From: Cercis canadensis | Lineage: Eukaryota > Streptophyta > Magnoliopsida > Fabales > Fabaceae | Length of the DNA stretch: 64,000 nt | Direction of reading: 5' to 3' | Assembly (NCBI GenBank): GCA_003255065.1 | Contig: QAOA01004724.1 | Coordinates: 434,001-498,000 of the forward strand | In this document: positions 13,701 to 24,549 of the stretch, piece after piece | How the letters are laid out: every line of letters begins with the position of its first letter | Position numbering within the stretch: the first letter of the stretch is position 1 | Position numbers and translations under genes: made by a program | Notes under the pieces: model-generated | The model's input: only the letters and a program-made list of their open reading frames with translations | What the model was told of the DNA's origin: nothing | The model's database searches: none

Positions 13701-14833
13701 TTTTGAAGTTCATTACGATGCTCAAGCCCCCTTAATCCTTTTTTGGATAATTCTCCCTACATACTTCTTAATATAACAAGGATTAACAACGGGATGGGCT
13801 ACTCTTAATCTTTTGCTTACTTCATTTTATAGTCAGTTACTCATACAACTACATTATCATGCTGCAATGCAAATAATTACTTGTTAATCAGCTTGGATGA
13901 TCTAGAACTATTTTGCAATCTGTTGCAGGTAGGATTGACATGCAGTTGTATGTTGATATCCCTAGGGATACTGAGCTTGTAGAACCATTAGAAGAATCCT
14001 GCATATGGTGTCAGGCAAGAGGTGCAGCTACAGAAATCTCTGGAATGGAGGATGTACCAGGATCCTTAGGAAAGGTTCTTAAGAAGGGGGAACAGTCTTT
14101 AGTGAAGTTGTCTGATTCTGTGTTGCAGTGGCTTATGAGTTCACTTTCTGGATGCAGGTTGGTGTTGCACAACAGTGGTATGATGAATTGGATCATCTTG
14201 CCACTCTAAAAGCTGAATCAGAAATGGCTGTTGAAGATGTTAATCTGAATAAGAATTTAATGGTGGAAGATAAGAAAGCCCATATCTCCTGTAGTGTCAA
14301 TACTAGTCCTGGAACGAGTGAGGTATGTTTTCTTGGAATATCCATTTCTCCCGAACAAAGAAAGGGCGATAAGTGTCCTCTGTCATATTGAAAGTAAATA
14401 TTAGTGGAAGACTAGAATCGAGAGGAATAAGGGAGGATTAAAATAATATGAAACTTCACTAACTTTCGGTGTTGGTTGTCACTAAGAATCTAGAACAATG
14501 GCATTACTAATATCTTTCCCTTTTACACAGGTTATTATTTATGCATTAATGTATTTAAAACTTAGAAGAGACTCAAACTCACAGGAAGACAGCCAGGAGA
14601 ATCATGCTGCAAGGATACTCGATATTTTGAGCTCTAGGAGATGTGGGAAGACCGAAAGAGATTTGTGGAATGCGCTTCTGTTAAAATCAAAGGGAGATTT
14701 GAGAGATCTCATTTTCATGAAACCACTACACATCAGGATAAAATTGAATTGTCTTGATCACCCAAAGTCAGAGAATGGAAGAGATATTTCCTTAACAGAC
14801 TCCTCTATTGGGGTGAATGTATCACTCAACTGA
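4736..14833 (+). CDS. NHL-repeat protein, EMB1974-like (17 exons, ~753 aa)
   Basis: Exons: 4736-4796, 5894-6014, 6223-6311, 7736-7868, 7965-8094, 8700-8793, 8908-9048, 9681-9781, 11376-11489, 12379-12617, 12831-12886, 12977-13162, 13261-13384, 13531-13589, 13929-14074, 14158-14322, 14531-14833. All junctions are GT..AG and keep frame. NHL-type beta-propeller blades are visible at residues about 258-330 (LFLSDCNHHRIIVSDGNGEI and LYFVDSENHAIRKAD). The N-terminal 250 residues precede the propeller, as in NHLRC2-like proteins. Size and order fit the plant NHL protein EMB1974 (At3g07060, about 770 aa), required for embryo development; its biochemical role is not clear. The start ATG is the first in frame with exon 2 and the N-terminus is Arg-rich (MALRYRRVKEISRL), possibly a transit peptide. 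The exon 15/16 junction is the weak spot: the donor at 14075 is atypical (gttctt). Intron 9 contains an assembly duplication (11681-12009). Confidence 0.85.
10509..10541. repeat. (TG)n(TA)n microsatellite
   Basis: A run of TG dinucleotides is followed by ccatatatatatatatata. It lies in intron 8 of the NHL gene and has no coding effect. Confidence 0.9.
11681..12009. repeat. 164-bp direct duplication around a single N (11845)
   Basis: Positions 11681-11844 and 11846-12009 are the same 164-bp sequence with one visible mismatch (gctaaaag versus gctaatag), separated by one N. The exact abutment on the N says these are overlapping contig ends left unmerged. The duplicate lies inside intron 9 of the NHL gene, so true intron length is probably about 165 bp shorter. 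Confidence 0.85.
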
Positions 14834-15729
14834 TAGCAGATTCAGATGCACAACTGCAATTTTGTGATGATATTTACTTCTTGTACTGGTTCGTCAAGAT
14901 TAGTAAGTAGAATTCTGTTCCATTGCTGTCTACAAGAGAACTGAGAGGGAGTAGTTATAGTTATGGCATGGCATTTCAATTTTTTCAGTTGTATCTTTGC
15001 TTTATACCATTGTAATATTCTTTTTAATAACAAATCCAAAGAGGAAGACGTATGTCAAGACCATAATGTATGTTTATGAAAGAATGGTAATCAATCGTTT
15101 AAATTTGGAGTTGTCTACCATTTTAATGCTAGGATTATACTGCAGCCAGTCTATGGTAAGTTTTATTTTCAGAAACTCAGAATAGAAATTTCTGCGTGAC
15201 TTATCAACAGGGGAATAATCACTCTTTCCATTTTTCAATAGCTTGCATGTTAATTGGGTCTTACTATTTTAGTTCTGGAGTTCTGAAATAGTGAGATTCA
15301 TGGGATTGAATAGTGCCTAGAGATGCTAATAGATTTGGAAACAACTAAAAGGATTTTAGGAGTATTTAATTTGATCCTTTATTTATGTGCCACATCGTTT
15401 TAAATATGACCAAGCACTAAAACGCAACAAAAACAGGGTGCATTATGACACATTAGAAGATAGTATGCCATGTCACGTATAGACGAAGGCTCACATTGAA
15501 GTAAACAGGAGAATGAAAATACTTCAATTTTTTACTATTATTTATTTGTTACAAAAAAATTTAAGGTGATAGAAGATTATTCCATGAAGATGTACTGATT
15601 TTTACCAGTTGAATCAACCCTTGTTGATATCTTTTACTATTATTGAATGTCATAATTTGAAATTTTTGAATTTTTAAGTAAGAAAAGTGGGCAGTAATTT
15701 ATGAACAAACTTTGATTGCCCATATATAC
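14834..15729. other. 3' flank of NHL gene, no gene seen
   Basis: This includes the likely 3' UTR just after the stop codon and AT-rich DNA. Open frames at 14842-15185 on either strand have no recognisable motifs. No repeat structure is obvious. Confidence 0.5.
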
Positions 15730-17030
15730 ATAATGAATGGCGTAAGCCCTTACTGCTTCCTCTTTAGACCCAATTTACATAAAGAAAACAATGCCTTCTT
15801 ACTTAGCACAAGTCAATATTCCAATTTCCAACATTACTAAATAGCTTCCACCGAAAGCTCTTTTCAGCGCTATGATATCTTCAATGGTTTCAAACCTCTT
15901 CCTTGTAGCAGATCAGCCTTTCTTAAATCTTATTATTACTGAGATGTGCTGAGGTTTTGAGGATGAATGCTAAGCCAAGAAAATCAACGCAGAGGGAATA
16001 TGGGAGACCCTACTGCGTAAGCCCTAGCTGCTTCCTCTTCGGTTACTGTTCCCAGTTGCTCAAAGCTATATATATATATATATATACACAAGAGAGTGAG
16101 AAAGAAAGATAGTTAAAGAGACAGAAAGGCAGAAAGGGGAAATATGTTGAGTACCTGAGAGCTTTGACTTAACCTAGAGGGAACGTTGACAGGGCTGACA
16201 CTCACAATAATTAACATTTTGACCACTCGCGCTTGTACAAAGCACCATTTGATTCTTTCTTTGAGAACATAAGAACAATATCCCTTTCGAGTTCTTCCAC
16301 ATTCTTTCTTATCATCTTGTGGATCTTGTTTACTCGAGCTCAAGGCCCAAATTTTGAAATTGTCACTACCCATGGTTACCTGAAATTATTTTTTTCAAGC
16401 AAAATTGATAGTTTATGTATGATATCTAATAAACAAAAAAATATATATGCTCTTAACAAATTCACATAGTAGAAAAATACATGGGGATCTTAAGATGAGA
16501 TTTTAATTGTTGAATATAATTAAATATCCTATTTTGAGGTTTCAAGATTACGGCAAAAAAAAAAAAGAGTTTTAAGATTTATATGTGAGTGAAATGAGTG
16601 GGGTACGATTTATAAGAAAGAGGTTACATTTAGGGGAGAAAATAGAAAGAAATGGCTAATTAAACAGAAAGGTTGTTGACTAACCGAATAGATTTTCCAA
16701 AAATAAAAAACGATTACGAAGTAAAGTGAAGATGACCAATTCTCAATCAGAATATATTAAAAGAATTTAAATTCTTCTGATCGAACAGGAAAAAAAATAA
16801 ATAAACAGGCAGATTCACGAAATAGAAACGCAAGACATTACAGAAAGAACTTTATGGCTGCCACAGACAGTTGAAAAAATTCTAAGAGTGGAACCAAAAA
16901 TAAGAAAGACGAAAGTCGTCATCTTTACCATTATCAGGCTGTTGTTTACTATGAAATTTTGCTATATAAGACTTGATTTGGCTACTCTCATCTTGATCTT
17001 GTGAAGTGTTGATGATTATTTTTTGTGAAG
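15730..17030 (-). pseudogene. composite locus copy A, exon-like pieces (unrecognised family)
   Basis: Read on the minus strand, this has a pattern shared with copies B and C. A short first exon has an ATG at about 17005 and a peptide ending FHSKQQPDN just before a GT donor (about 16932). Exon-like sequence at 16150-16300 contains KNQMVLCTSASGQN and CECQPC. An acceptor follows a TA tract (about 16066-16086), then QLGTVTEEEAARAYA (about 16012-16062). A later segment reads IEDIIALKRAFGG (about 15855-15895), and a second EEA motif (SKEEAVRAYA) lies at about 15745-15775. Stop codons interrupt the frames (for example just before FHSK and after CQRSL), so I call it decayed or non-coding. The EEEAARAY motif resembles the C-terminal half of an AP2 domain, but nothing else does. 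Function unknown. Confidence 0.35.
16068..16086. repeat. (TA)n microsatellite
   Basis: A short TA run separates two exon-like pieces of composite locus copy A. On the minus strand it ends in atatag directly before the exon-like segment, so it also supplies an AG. Confidence 0.8.
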
Positions 17031-17094
17031 GAGAAGCTAAGAAAGTACTACACAAGTTCAATGTATGGGCAAAGAAGTACTACATGGTGCGTTT

Positions 17095-18420
17095 TATAAT
17101 TGTTTTTCTCTTGCATGGCTGTGACTCGTGGAGGAAGAAGATGGCATGAAAGTGCCATGAAAATGCCATGCACCAGCCATCTTGTTAATTGTTTCTATTT
17201 GCATGATAGTGACACGTAGAAGAAAAATAAACTATTCAAGGGCCATGGAAACATCATGCATAAGCCATGAAGTACTATGTGGACCCTTGTTAATTAATTG
17301 TTTTTATTTGCATCACAGTGACTCGTGGAAGGAAAAGAAAAAATAATAGTAGCCCATGAAAGTAAATGAAGGCATAAAATGAAAAAGGTAATACATTAGT
17401 CATGACATATTGTGTGGACCAATATCAATTGTTTCCATTTGCTTGGTGGTAACTCGTGGAAGGTTGAGAGCGATACATAGTGACTCGTGGCAATAACCAA
17501 AGTCATCAAATTAGTGACACGAAAATGCCATACGTAAGCCATCCTGTTGATTGTTTTCATTTGCATGATAGTGACACATGGAAAGAAAATAAACCATTTG
17601 AGTGCCACAGAAATGCCATACATAAGCCATGAAATACTACGTGGACGCTTGTTAATTAATTGATTTGCATGGCAGTGACTTGTGGAAGGAGAAGAAAGAA
17701 TAACGGAGACCCATGGAAGTAAATGAAGGCATGAAATGAAAAGGTAATATGTTAGTCATGACATACTCTGTGGTTTGCATTCTGGTAACTTGTGGAAGGT
17801 TAAGAAGAATACATAGTGACTCGTGACAATAACCAAAGTCATCAAATTAGCAACACGAAAATGCCATGTATGAGCTATCTTGTTGAATGTTTCCATTTGC
17901 ATGATAATGACACGTGGAATGAAAGTAAACCATTCAATTGACATGAAAATGCCATGCATAAGCCATGAAGTACTACATGGACGCTTGTTAATTAATTATT
18001 TTTATTTGCATCGCAGTGACTTATGGAAGGATATTAAAGAATAATGGTAACCCATGGAAGTAAGTATTGCATAAAATGAAAAGGTAATATGTTAGTCGTG
18101 ACATATTGTGTGAACCATGATTAATTGTTTTCATTTGCATGGTGGTAACTCGTGAAAGGTTAAGAAAGATACATAGTGACTCGTGGCAATAACCAAAGTC
18201 ATCAAATTAGTGACACGAAAATGCCATGCGTCGGCCATTTTGTTGGTTATTTTCATTTCCATGGTAGTGACATATGGAAGGAAAATAAATCATTCGAGTG
18301 CCACGGAAACACCATGCATAAACCATAAAGTATTACGTGGATGCTTGTTAATTATTATTTTCATTTGCATTGCAGTGACTCGTGGAAAGAGAAGAAAGAA
18401 TAATTGTTTCATTATTGATA
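17095..18420. repeat. tandem array of ~350-bp units, about 3.7 copies
   Basis: Anchor phrases recur at regular spacing. taagccatgaagtactac and variants lie at 17261, 17623, 17959 and 18319 (spacings 362, 336, 360). caataaccaaagtcatcaaa lies at 17491, 17827 and 18187 (336, 360). Each unit contains several gtgactcgtggaagg-like phrases, so there is a smaller internal repetition too. ACGTG cores occur in several units (about 17637, 17908, 18336). The array lies directly upstream, in minus-strand sense, of the first exon of composite copy A. A much shorter version of the same phrases lies at 21620-21780 upstream of copy B. No coding potential is conserved between units. Confidence 0.85.
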
Positions 18421-18449
18421 AAACTTCCTTCTCTCATAAAGTGTTTCAG

Positions 18450-18645
18450 TAAGAAGACGAGGAAGAAACGCAAAAATGACAAAGATGATGATGAGTGGAG
18501 GTTGATAATTCAAAATTACAGCCATGAGGCCAAGTTGAATTACAAGCTCCAAAGACAGATAATTAATAATAGCTACAAGTCATCAATGGAAAATATAGTT
18601 TAATTCTTTCAATTAAACCTATTGATAATAAATTATATTCAATAC
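18450..18645. repeat. module shared with 21820-22080
   Basis: gatgatgagtggaggttgat, gccatgaggccaagttgaat and an aaacctattgata phrase are repeated with changes at 21860-22070 (gatgagtggaggtttaaatt, aatgaggtaaaatggaagtt, acacctattgatag). In minus-strand sense it is the distal upstream module of the composite loci A and B. Confidence 0.6.
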
Positions 18646-19800
18646 TATTTAGCATACAATTTGTCGTTGATTGTCTTATTGTCCTTTTCTATGTTCATCA
18701 AAAGGAAAAGCGAGAACGCAAATTGACTTCATAGGAATGTATCATTAAAAATTTCATAAACAAGGGCTTTGTAGAGGTACTTATACATACTTATTAATTT
18801 GAAAAAATTATTTCTCCTAGGCTTGAATTGGAATTTTCATTTGCTTCAGTATAATCGATAAAAAGGTCTGAAACTTTTTATTGAAATGCTTAATTTGACA
18901 AGTTCATTTTTGCTTTTGCCTTGGTGCTTGTTTTATTACTGATTGATTAAGAAACTTTTTATTACTTGATATAACATAAGCATTTGGATGGATTTTTCAA
19001 GTTTCTGGTAATTTTGCTGGTAGAGAATTTGGTATGAATTCATTACTTAGCATGACTTAAGCAGGAAAGCTCTATGCATTTCGACTTTCTGATGAGCGTG
19101 AAAACAATATGGTGCATGGATTTTGGCGAATCGAACCTCCGTTGATTGGCTCAGAAATTCGAGTTCTTTTTTTTTTTTTTCATTTGGATAAAACAGAAAA
19201 AGTTACATTATCAGTGCTTGGGTTATAGATTGGCTGCGCTCCTTCTTTATTTACTCTGCTAATTTATTAAATATTCTTAAAACTTTTTATGAGTAATCAT
19301 CAACTTTCTTAATACAACCAAAAGGAAATATCAAACCAAATTTCTAGAACAGACTGTGTGCTAGATGAGCTAGGGCTCATTCGCAAGCATTGGTTCAACA
19401 TGTGGATCTATTACTTTCAATATGTAGATTTATTACCAGATGTAAAAATGAAAAAAAAAAAAGAGATAAAAGAAAAAAAATATATGTAACCCATTTTGTA
19501 AAATTTTAAATATAAATATCAGAAAAAATAATACAATATTTAGAATTTTTTTTTAAATAAAAGAACATAGGTTTCAACTTGAAACCTCTTACAATTACTA
19601 AAACTTATCATAAACCACACTTGATATTACAAGCATTGGAAGAATGATTGTTCTAATTATATTTCTTTCTTCATTTTTCTTGAACTAATGATAGGAAAGA
19701 AAATAATTGCCTATTGAGAATTCCTTCGACCCTTGACCTTTCTTTCTCTTTTCTTCACATGGTCTATCAGGATATATAAATAATGAATGCACATTTGAAC
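18646..19800. other. gene-free spacer
   Basis: AT-rich DNA with A-runs (about 19441-19480) and a T-run (about 19168-19181). I recognise no gene, repeat unit or coding motif here. Confidence 0.5.
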
Positions 19801-20287
19801 ATCGCCAATATATCTTCAATATTTGTAAGTCCTAGCTGCTTCCTCTTCAGTCTCGTTTTAACAAATTAGGATGATCGCACGTTACCATGGTATATTTTGC
19901 ACCAATGATTCCAAACATCCTAAGGTATCAAAACATGGAATGAATGTCAACCACTAAGCCATTGTAAAATTGTTTTAACTGCACATTAGAGCGAAGAATT
20001 TGAAAAAAGGGAGGGGGGAGGAATTTTGGGAATTAGGGTTTTGGTGCATTTAAGAAGAGACCATCATTTGGGGAAGGTCAAAGGTTCCCAGGTTGGCTTT
20101 CGTGGTGAATTTTCTCCTTGGCCAAGAGAGTGTAAACACAGTTCCAAGTAATGATCGAAGTGCTGGATTTCTTCATCATAGCGTAGACTTAAATTCAGAA
20201 TATGAGGGAAAAATCCATTTAAACCTGATGATCTAGAAACATAATGTCAGCAATTCTTCTGATCCAATTATAATGGGAAGTGGGATC

Positions 20288-20530
20288 GCTACCTGTGGGT
20301 GCTTTGGTAGAATAAGTGGAAACAATTGAGATAGAGGTTAAGGTTGAGAAAGAGATGAAGAAAGAGGGAAAAGGGAAGTATGAGGAGAAGATTCAGCAAA
20401 AACGGTGAGAATGTAGATAACGGTGGTGGAGAGAATGCTGATGATGGTTTCATGGATTGGGTAGAGGAACTCTTTAGTGGGTGTGATCTGTGTAGATGTG
20501 GGGAATAGTACTTTGAGGATGTATTAACTT
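20288..20530 (+). other. unexplained coding-like stretch
   Basis: The plus strand reads an acidic/basic phrase (VEKEMKKEGKGKYEEKI), a stop, then in another frame ENVDNGGGENADDGFMDWVE followed by ELFSG. It has purine-rich codon-like composition but no start, no clear splice sites and no recognisable domain. It sits inside the long intron-like gap of composite copy B. It may be a chance pattern or a decayed exon. Confidence 0.2.
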
Positions 20531-20885
20531 TACCTTCAGCTACCATGTTGATAGAGCAGATCACCTCTACCTGCCACATGCACGTAAAGTTCAAGAAAGC
20601 AATACCTTATTAGGTTAAGTGAATATTTGAATAATAATGATTAGGATGTACAATGGGTTACAAATTTTATAATTATATAAAAGAGGTTTGTTTTTATTTT
20701 TTCCTAATATATTTTGGGTCGATGAACAAAATATTTATCAAACATATGATTAGTATTGATCTAAGAAAACAAGCGCAGGATTCAGATGAACAAACCTTTT
20801 GATTAAGGCCTTCCCATTGGTATACTTAATATGACATGGAGTCCCCATAATTAGGAACAAACTTTCGGCTAATGCCACAAATATG

Positions 20886-21086
20886 ACAGGGCTGATACTC
20901 GCAATCATAATCATTTTGACCACTCGCGCTTGTAGAAAGCACCATTTGATCCTTCCTTAGGAAATCTCTGCGTAAGAAGAATTAGNACAGGGCTGATACT
21001 CACAATCATAATCATTTTGACCACTCGCGCTTGTAGAAAGCACCATTTGATCCTTCCTTAGGAAATCTCTGCGTAAGAAGAATTAG
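20886..21086. repeat. 100-bp direct duplication around a single N (20986)
   Basis: Positions 20886-20985 and 20987-21086 are the same 100-bp sequence (acagggctgatactcgcaat versus acagggctgatactcacaat, one mismatch) abutting one N. This looks like an unmerged contig overlap. It duplicates the QMVLSTSASGQN exon-like segment of copy B, so that segment is probably single in the real genome. Confidence 0.85.
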
Positions 21087-21561
21087 ATCATTAACTTAGT
21101 TTTCGTATAAAAGATATTGAATCTAATAAATTTTTCAAAATTAAAAACAAATAGAGATTAAAGACTATAAAGGGTTATCTCAAATTGAATGTTTTACAAA
21201 ATGTAGATTCTTTTCACTGAAGTGGAAAATGAAAAGAGGGAGATTGAAGAAAAACAAAGGTGAACAAGAATTACACGCATGAGGTCCTCTGTGCTGCTAT
21301 AGAAAATTAAAAAAATGCAGAAGGTGAGACCACCAACAATATCAAAATGAAAGATTTCATTCTTACCACTGTCAGGTCCTTGTTTACTATGAAACTGTGT
21401 TGCATAGAATCCAATCTTGCTCGACTCTGCTTAATCCTCATAGATCTGAGGTTAGTTTTTAGACTAAACTTCTAACAGATCTTGAGCCATATATCTAAAA
21501 CTCCCAATCTTAAAAGAATTGGCTAGGACAGAAGTGGAGAAACTCAAATTCTCAATGGGAC

Positions 21562-21569
21562 TTTAAATA
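21562..21569 (-). promoter_or_regulatory. TATA-box-like element of copy B
   Basis: On the minus strand the sequence is tatttaaa in the context cctctatttaaagtccc. It lies about 40-60 bases upstream of a run resembling a 5' leader and about 130 bases upstream of the short ATG-containing first exon. The cgtggaag-type repeats lie directly upstream (21620-21780). Position and sequence fit a core promoter, but transcription is not shown. Confidence 0.4.
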
Positions 21570-22099
21570 GAGGAGGTGGAGTGTGAGATAAAATGTGAAG
21601 TCAAGCGTTTTGTTCTCTCTCTTTCTGACGCGTGGAAGGGGAAGAAGGCATAATGCGATGCGTGGAAGTAGAAGAAGGCATAATGATGACTGGTGGAAGA
21701 AAAAGAGGGCATCACAATGACTCGTGGAAGGAGAAGAAAGCATAAGAGAGGGCCAGAAATGCATGAAAGTGCCACGGTAATTGACTAGTAATTTTTTCCA
21801 TTTAACCAATACTAGTGAAAAGAAAGAAGAAAAATGGAGAACAAATGGGACAAAAGAGAAGATGAGTGGAGGTTTAAATTTCAAATCTTTTAGCAATGAG
21901 GTAAAATGGAAGTTATAAACCATTAATGGTAAATGTAACGTTGAGGAAGAGGTCATATGCTGGTACCTATAATCAAGCCATTAATTTCACCCAAAAAAAA
22001 ATAATCAAGCCATTAATGATAAAATATAATTTAATTAATCTCATTACACCTATTGATAGAAATTATTATGCAATAGTTAAAACCACTTCAAGATGGATC

Positions 22100-22625
22100 T
22101 TGAGATCAGGATGCTTCAATTGTTGAATATAATTAAATATCTTAATTGGAGGTTTCAAGAGGGAAAAAGAGTTTCAAGATTTATATGAGTAGGACGAGTG
22201 TGGTGTGATTTATGAGAAAGGAAAAAGTCAACTTTTCTATGAAGAATATATTTTTTTGGCCATGTCTATAAAAGAATATTGAATACAATAGATTTTTCAA
22301 AATAAAAATTAAAGAAAATATATGACCAATTCTCAATCATAATATACTAAAAAATTTAAATTAACCGAACAGAAAAAAGAAATATTGGGAGATTGATGAA
22401 ATGGAAAGACAAAAGATAACATAAAGTACAGTGCCCCAGAAAGTAAAAAGAAAAAAATGGAAATGGTGAAACTAACCGTATCAGAATGAAAAAAGTCATC
22501 CTTACCATTGTCATGCTGTTGTTTACTATGAAATTATGCTATAAAAAAACTTGATTTGGCTTTTCTCATCTTAATCCTTCTGTAACGATGTTGATGATTA
22601 TTTTTGTGAAAGAGAAGAATTACGT
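22100..22625 (-). pseudogene. composite locus copy C, truncated
   Basis: This shares two modules with copy A: ttgttgaatataattaaat at about 22120 (A: about 16508), and the first-exon block at 22490-22600 (A: about 16915-17020). On the minus strand an ATG is followed by AAAGCC and then a frame FHSKQQHDN at a gtaagg donor, with a TAA directly before FHSK. No tandem array, distal upstream module or downstream exons are visible, so this is a partial copy. Confidence 0.4.
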
Positions 22626-24549
22626 CATGCATTAGTTAAAACCACTTCAATAGTTTAATTAGTTTATATATTCAGCTACTAATTTCATCCTATTCGTATA
22701 TGTTTATCCAGCTACTAGTGGCACTCAATGGGGGTAAAACTGTGCTCCCTAACATGTATTTCTATGTGCTCGGTTACTTGGAATGGAGAGGGGACTTAGC
22801 TATGGCACACAAAGATTTAGACAATAGACCCGAGCATAGGCTTACAAAGATTTATACATGAGAGGTACTAAAAGAACCTCCTAAAATAAATTGTTCAATT
22901 TTATAATACCTATAAATAGGCTTACATTTTGTAAACAAAGTAAGTTGTGCTATTTGGCATGGATTCCTTCACAGAAACCAGGCACAGATCAGTTGCAGCC
23001 ACTTGATTACTCGTTTTGTGCTACGTGATTAAGGATTTGTGCAAATCCAAGTCATTTTTTGTAGAAAAATATTATTCATCCATCTCAATTTGATATTATA
23101 CATACATTGTAGCCACTAATTGAATATGGGCTATAGAAGTTAATGTTACTAAGTTTAAATCATGCGTAAATAAATTATTAAAAACAATAAATTTAGATCA
23201 TATTAACCATTGTAAATCTTAAAGCAAGTGTCAAAGAAAGAAGGCCACTCGTGGAGTTTTTGAAGTCCATTGGGGATAATAACCCATCAAATTATCTGAA
23301 TTGATACATCCATATGAGGGAACAAACTAAATTTATGTTTATTTTATGTCGATTATAGCTAGACCGGAATGATATGATTTTTAATGAAAAAATTTGGACC
23401 CCTATGGAAACTGTGGCCAAAGCTGTTGTAAGTTGAAAAGAATTCTGACACGTATGTGGTATAGCAAGTGATAATCTTTGATAGCTTGTTTACTAGTCTT
23501 TTTTTTGTTGTTGGGTGCAGAACACCTTTTAGTTATTTTTCGGTTTCTATTACTACTCTTGGTGTGTGTCATTGACTTGTATGTCATTTATATGCAGTTA
23601 TTATTGTAACTTTAAACCTTGAATGATAACCTATATCTATCTTTGGGAAAAAAAAAACAAACTAAATAGAACTTTTGACTATGAGAATAATATAAAATTA
23701 GAGAGTTCCTACTTATAGGTGAAAAAGGAATGAAATTAGGACAAAGAATTTGAATTTGACTTCTTACAAACCCAAAAATAAATGACATAAGGAAAAAATA
23801 AGGAGTGGAGACATGTTTACTTTGTGAGATTCCATATATGAACAATATATTATCCCATATGATCATCGTCATCTTTACCTATATTCTCTCCATCTCTCTC
23901 TGCATGAGCCTTGATTTTGTATCTATCTTTGTCTTAAATCAGCCATCATCATCATCAACGGTATTGTGGCCTCTAATCCATAGATTGGTCTAATTTGGTT
24001 GTACTTTTCTCTCTCTGATTCTCTGTCAAAACTTCCCTTCATTTTCCTCTCCATTTTGTGCGGGAACACCCAAAAATGTCGTCAACCATCTTTCTTGCTT
24101 GACTGTCCTAACACACTTCTCCTTCCATGGGTCCCGTCGCCGAGTTCCGGTAATCATTTTTTATTGGGTTTGTTAATTCATTGGAAACCAAGCTTGGGTT
24201 GGTTTTACATCTTCAACCCGGTTGTCCTTAAAATCTTGTTATCATTTTCGGTCGAGTTTCAGTTTTTCTTTATCTATGATTTGTCCTGAGCTGGACAACT
24301 GAAACATTAATCTTTTGGAGCTCCAGCTTCCATGGTTATTAAACCAAGGAGAAGTCTCAGCTTGTTTCGTTAAAACCATTTTTAATTTGTGAAATTTTTG
24401 ACCCTTAGGGCAAAAGGTAGAGGTGACAGAGATTTTGATAGATTGATAATTCTACCTAAATAATTAAGGATCTAAATTGATTTTTCTTTTTCTCCCTTAG
24501 AAAATACCAAGGTCTCAAGGTTGAATATCTAAATCTCAATCGTAAACAA
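22626..24549. other. intergenic DNA upstream of the kinase gene
   Basis: No intact gene is seen. The last several hundred bases before 24550 are the likely promoter and 5' UTR of the kinase gene; a CT-rich tract (ctctccatctctctctgcat) lies at about 23887. A possible LINE relic is listed separately. Confidence 0.5.
23318..23436 (+). pseudogene. possible LINE (zf-RVT region) relic
   Basis: One plus-strand frame reads FILCRL, a stop, LDRNDMIFNEKIWTPMETVA and KAV. The R-N-D-x-I/M-F-N core after a Leu/Trp-rich helix is typical of the C-terminal zinc-binding reverse-transcriptase region of plant LINEs. It is only about 40 codons, carries a stop, and has no reverse transcriptase motifs nearby, so the call is weak. 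Confidence 0.3.

Larger units (their letters stand above)
19820..21560 (-). pseudogene. composite locus copy B, exon-like pieces
   Basis: Minus-strand order matches copy A. A TATA-like tatttaaa lies at 21562-21569. Next comes a first exon (about 21550 to 21359) ending FHSKQGPDS at a gtaaga donor. A pyrimidine-rich acceptor ending acgcag (about 20974) precedes the frame FLRKDQMVLSTSASGQN and CEYQPC. A distal piece, TEEEAARTYK and IEDILAMF, lies at about 19800-19860. The conserved peptide phrases between A and B (QMVL.TSASGQN, FHSKQ.PD, EEEAAR.Y) argue for a once-coding gene, but frame breaks and the assembly joint at 20986 prevent a clean model. Family not recognised. Confidence 0.35.

Noticed and set aside
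14842..15185. Extra exons of the NHL gene after 14833
   Set aside because: The in-frame TGA at 14831 follows a full-length protein, and open frames beyond it lack motifs or splice signals.
20289..20594. 101-aa minus-strand open frame
   Set aside because: It is a Leu/Phe/Ser-rich reading opposite a purine-rich stretch, without a domain, start context or conservation.
21552..21956. 134-aa minus-strand open frame rich in Ser, His and Leu
   Set aside because: It is the reverse reading of the cgtggaag repeats and their AT flank; the peptide is low complexity and is not conserved in the related array at 17-18.4 kb.
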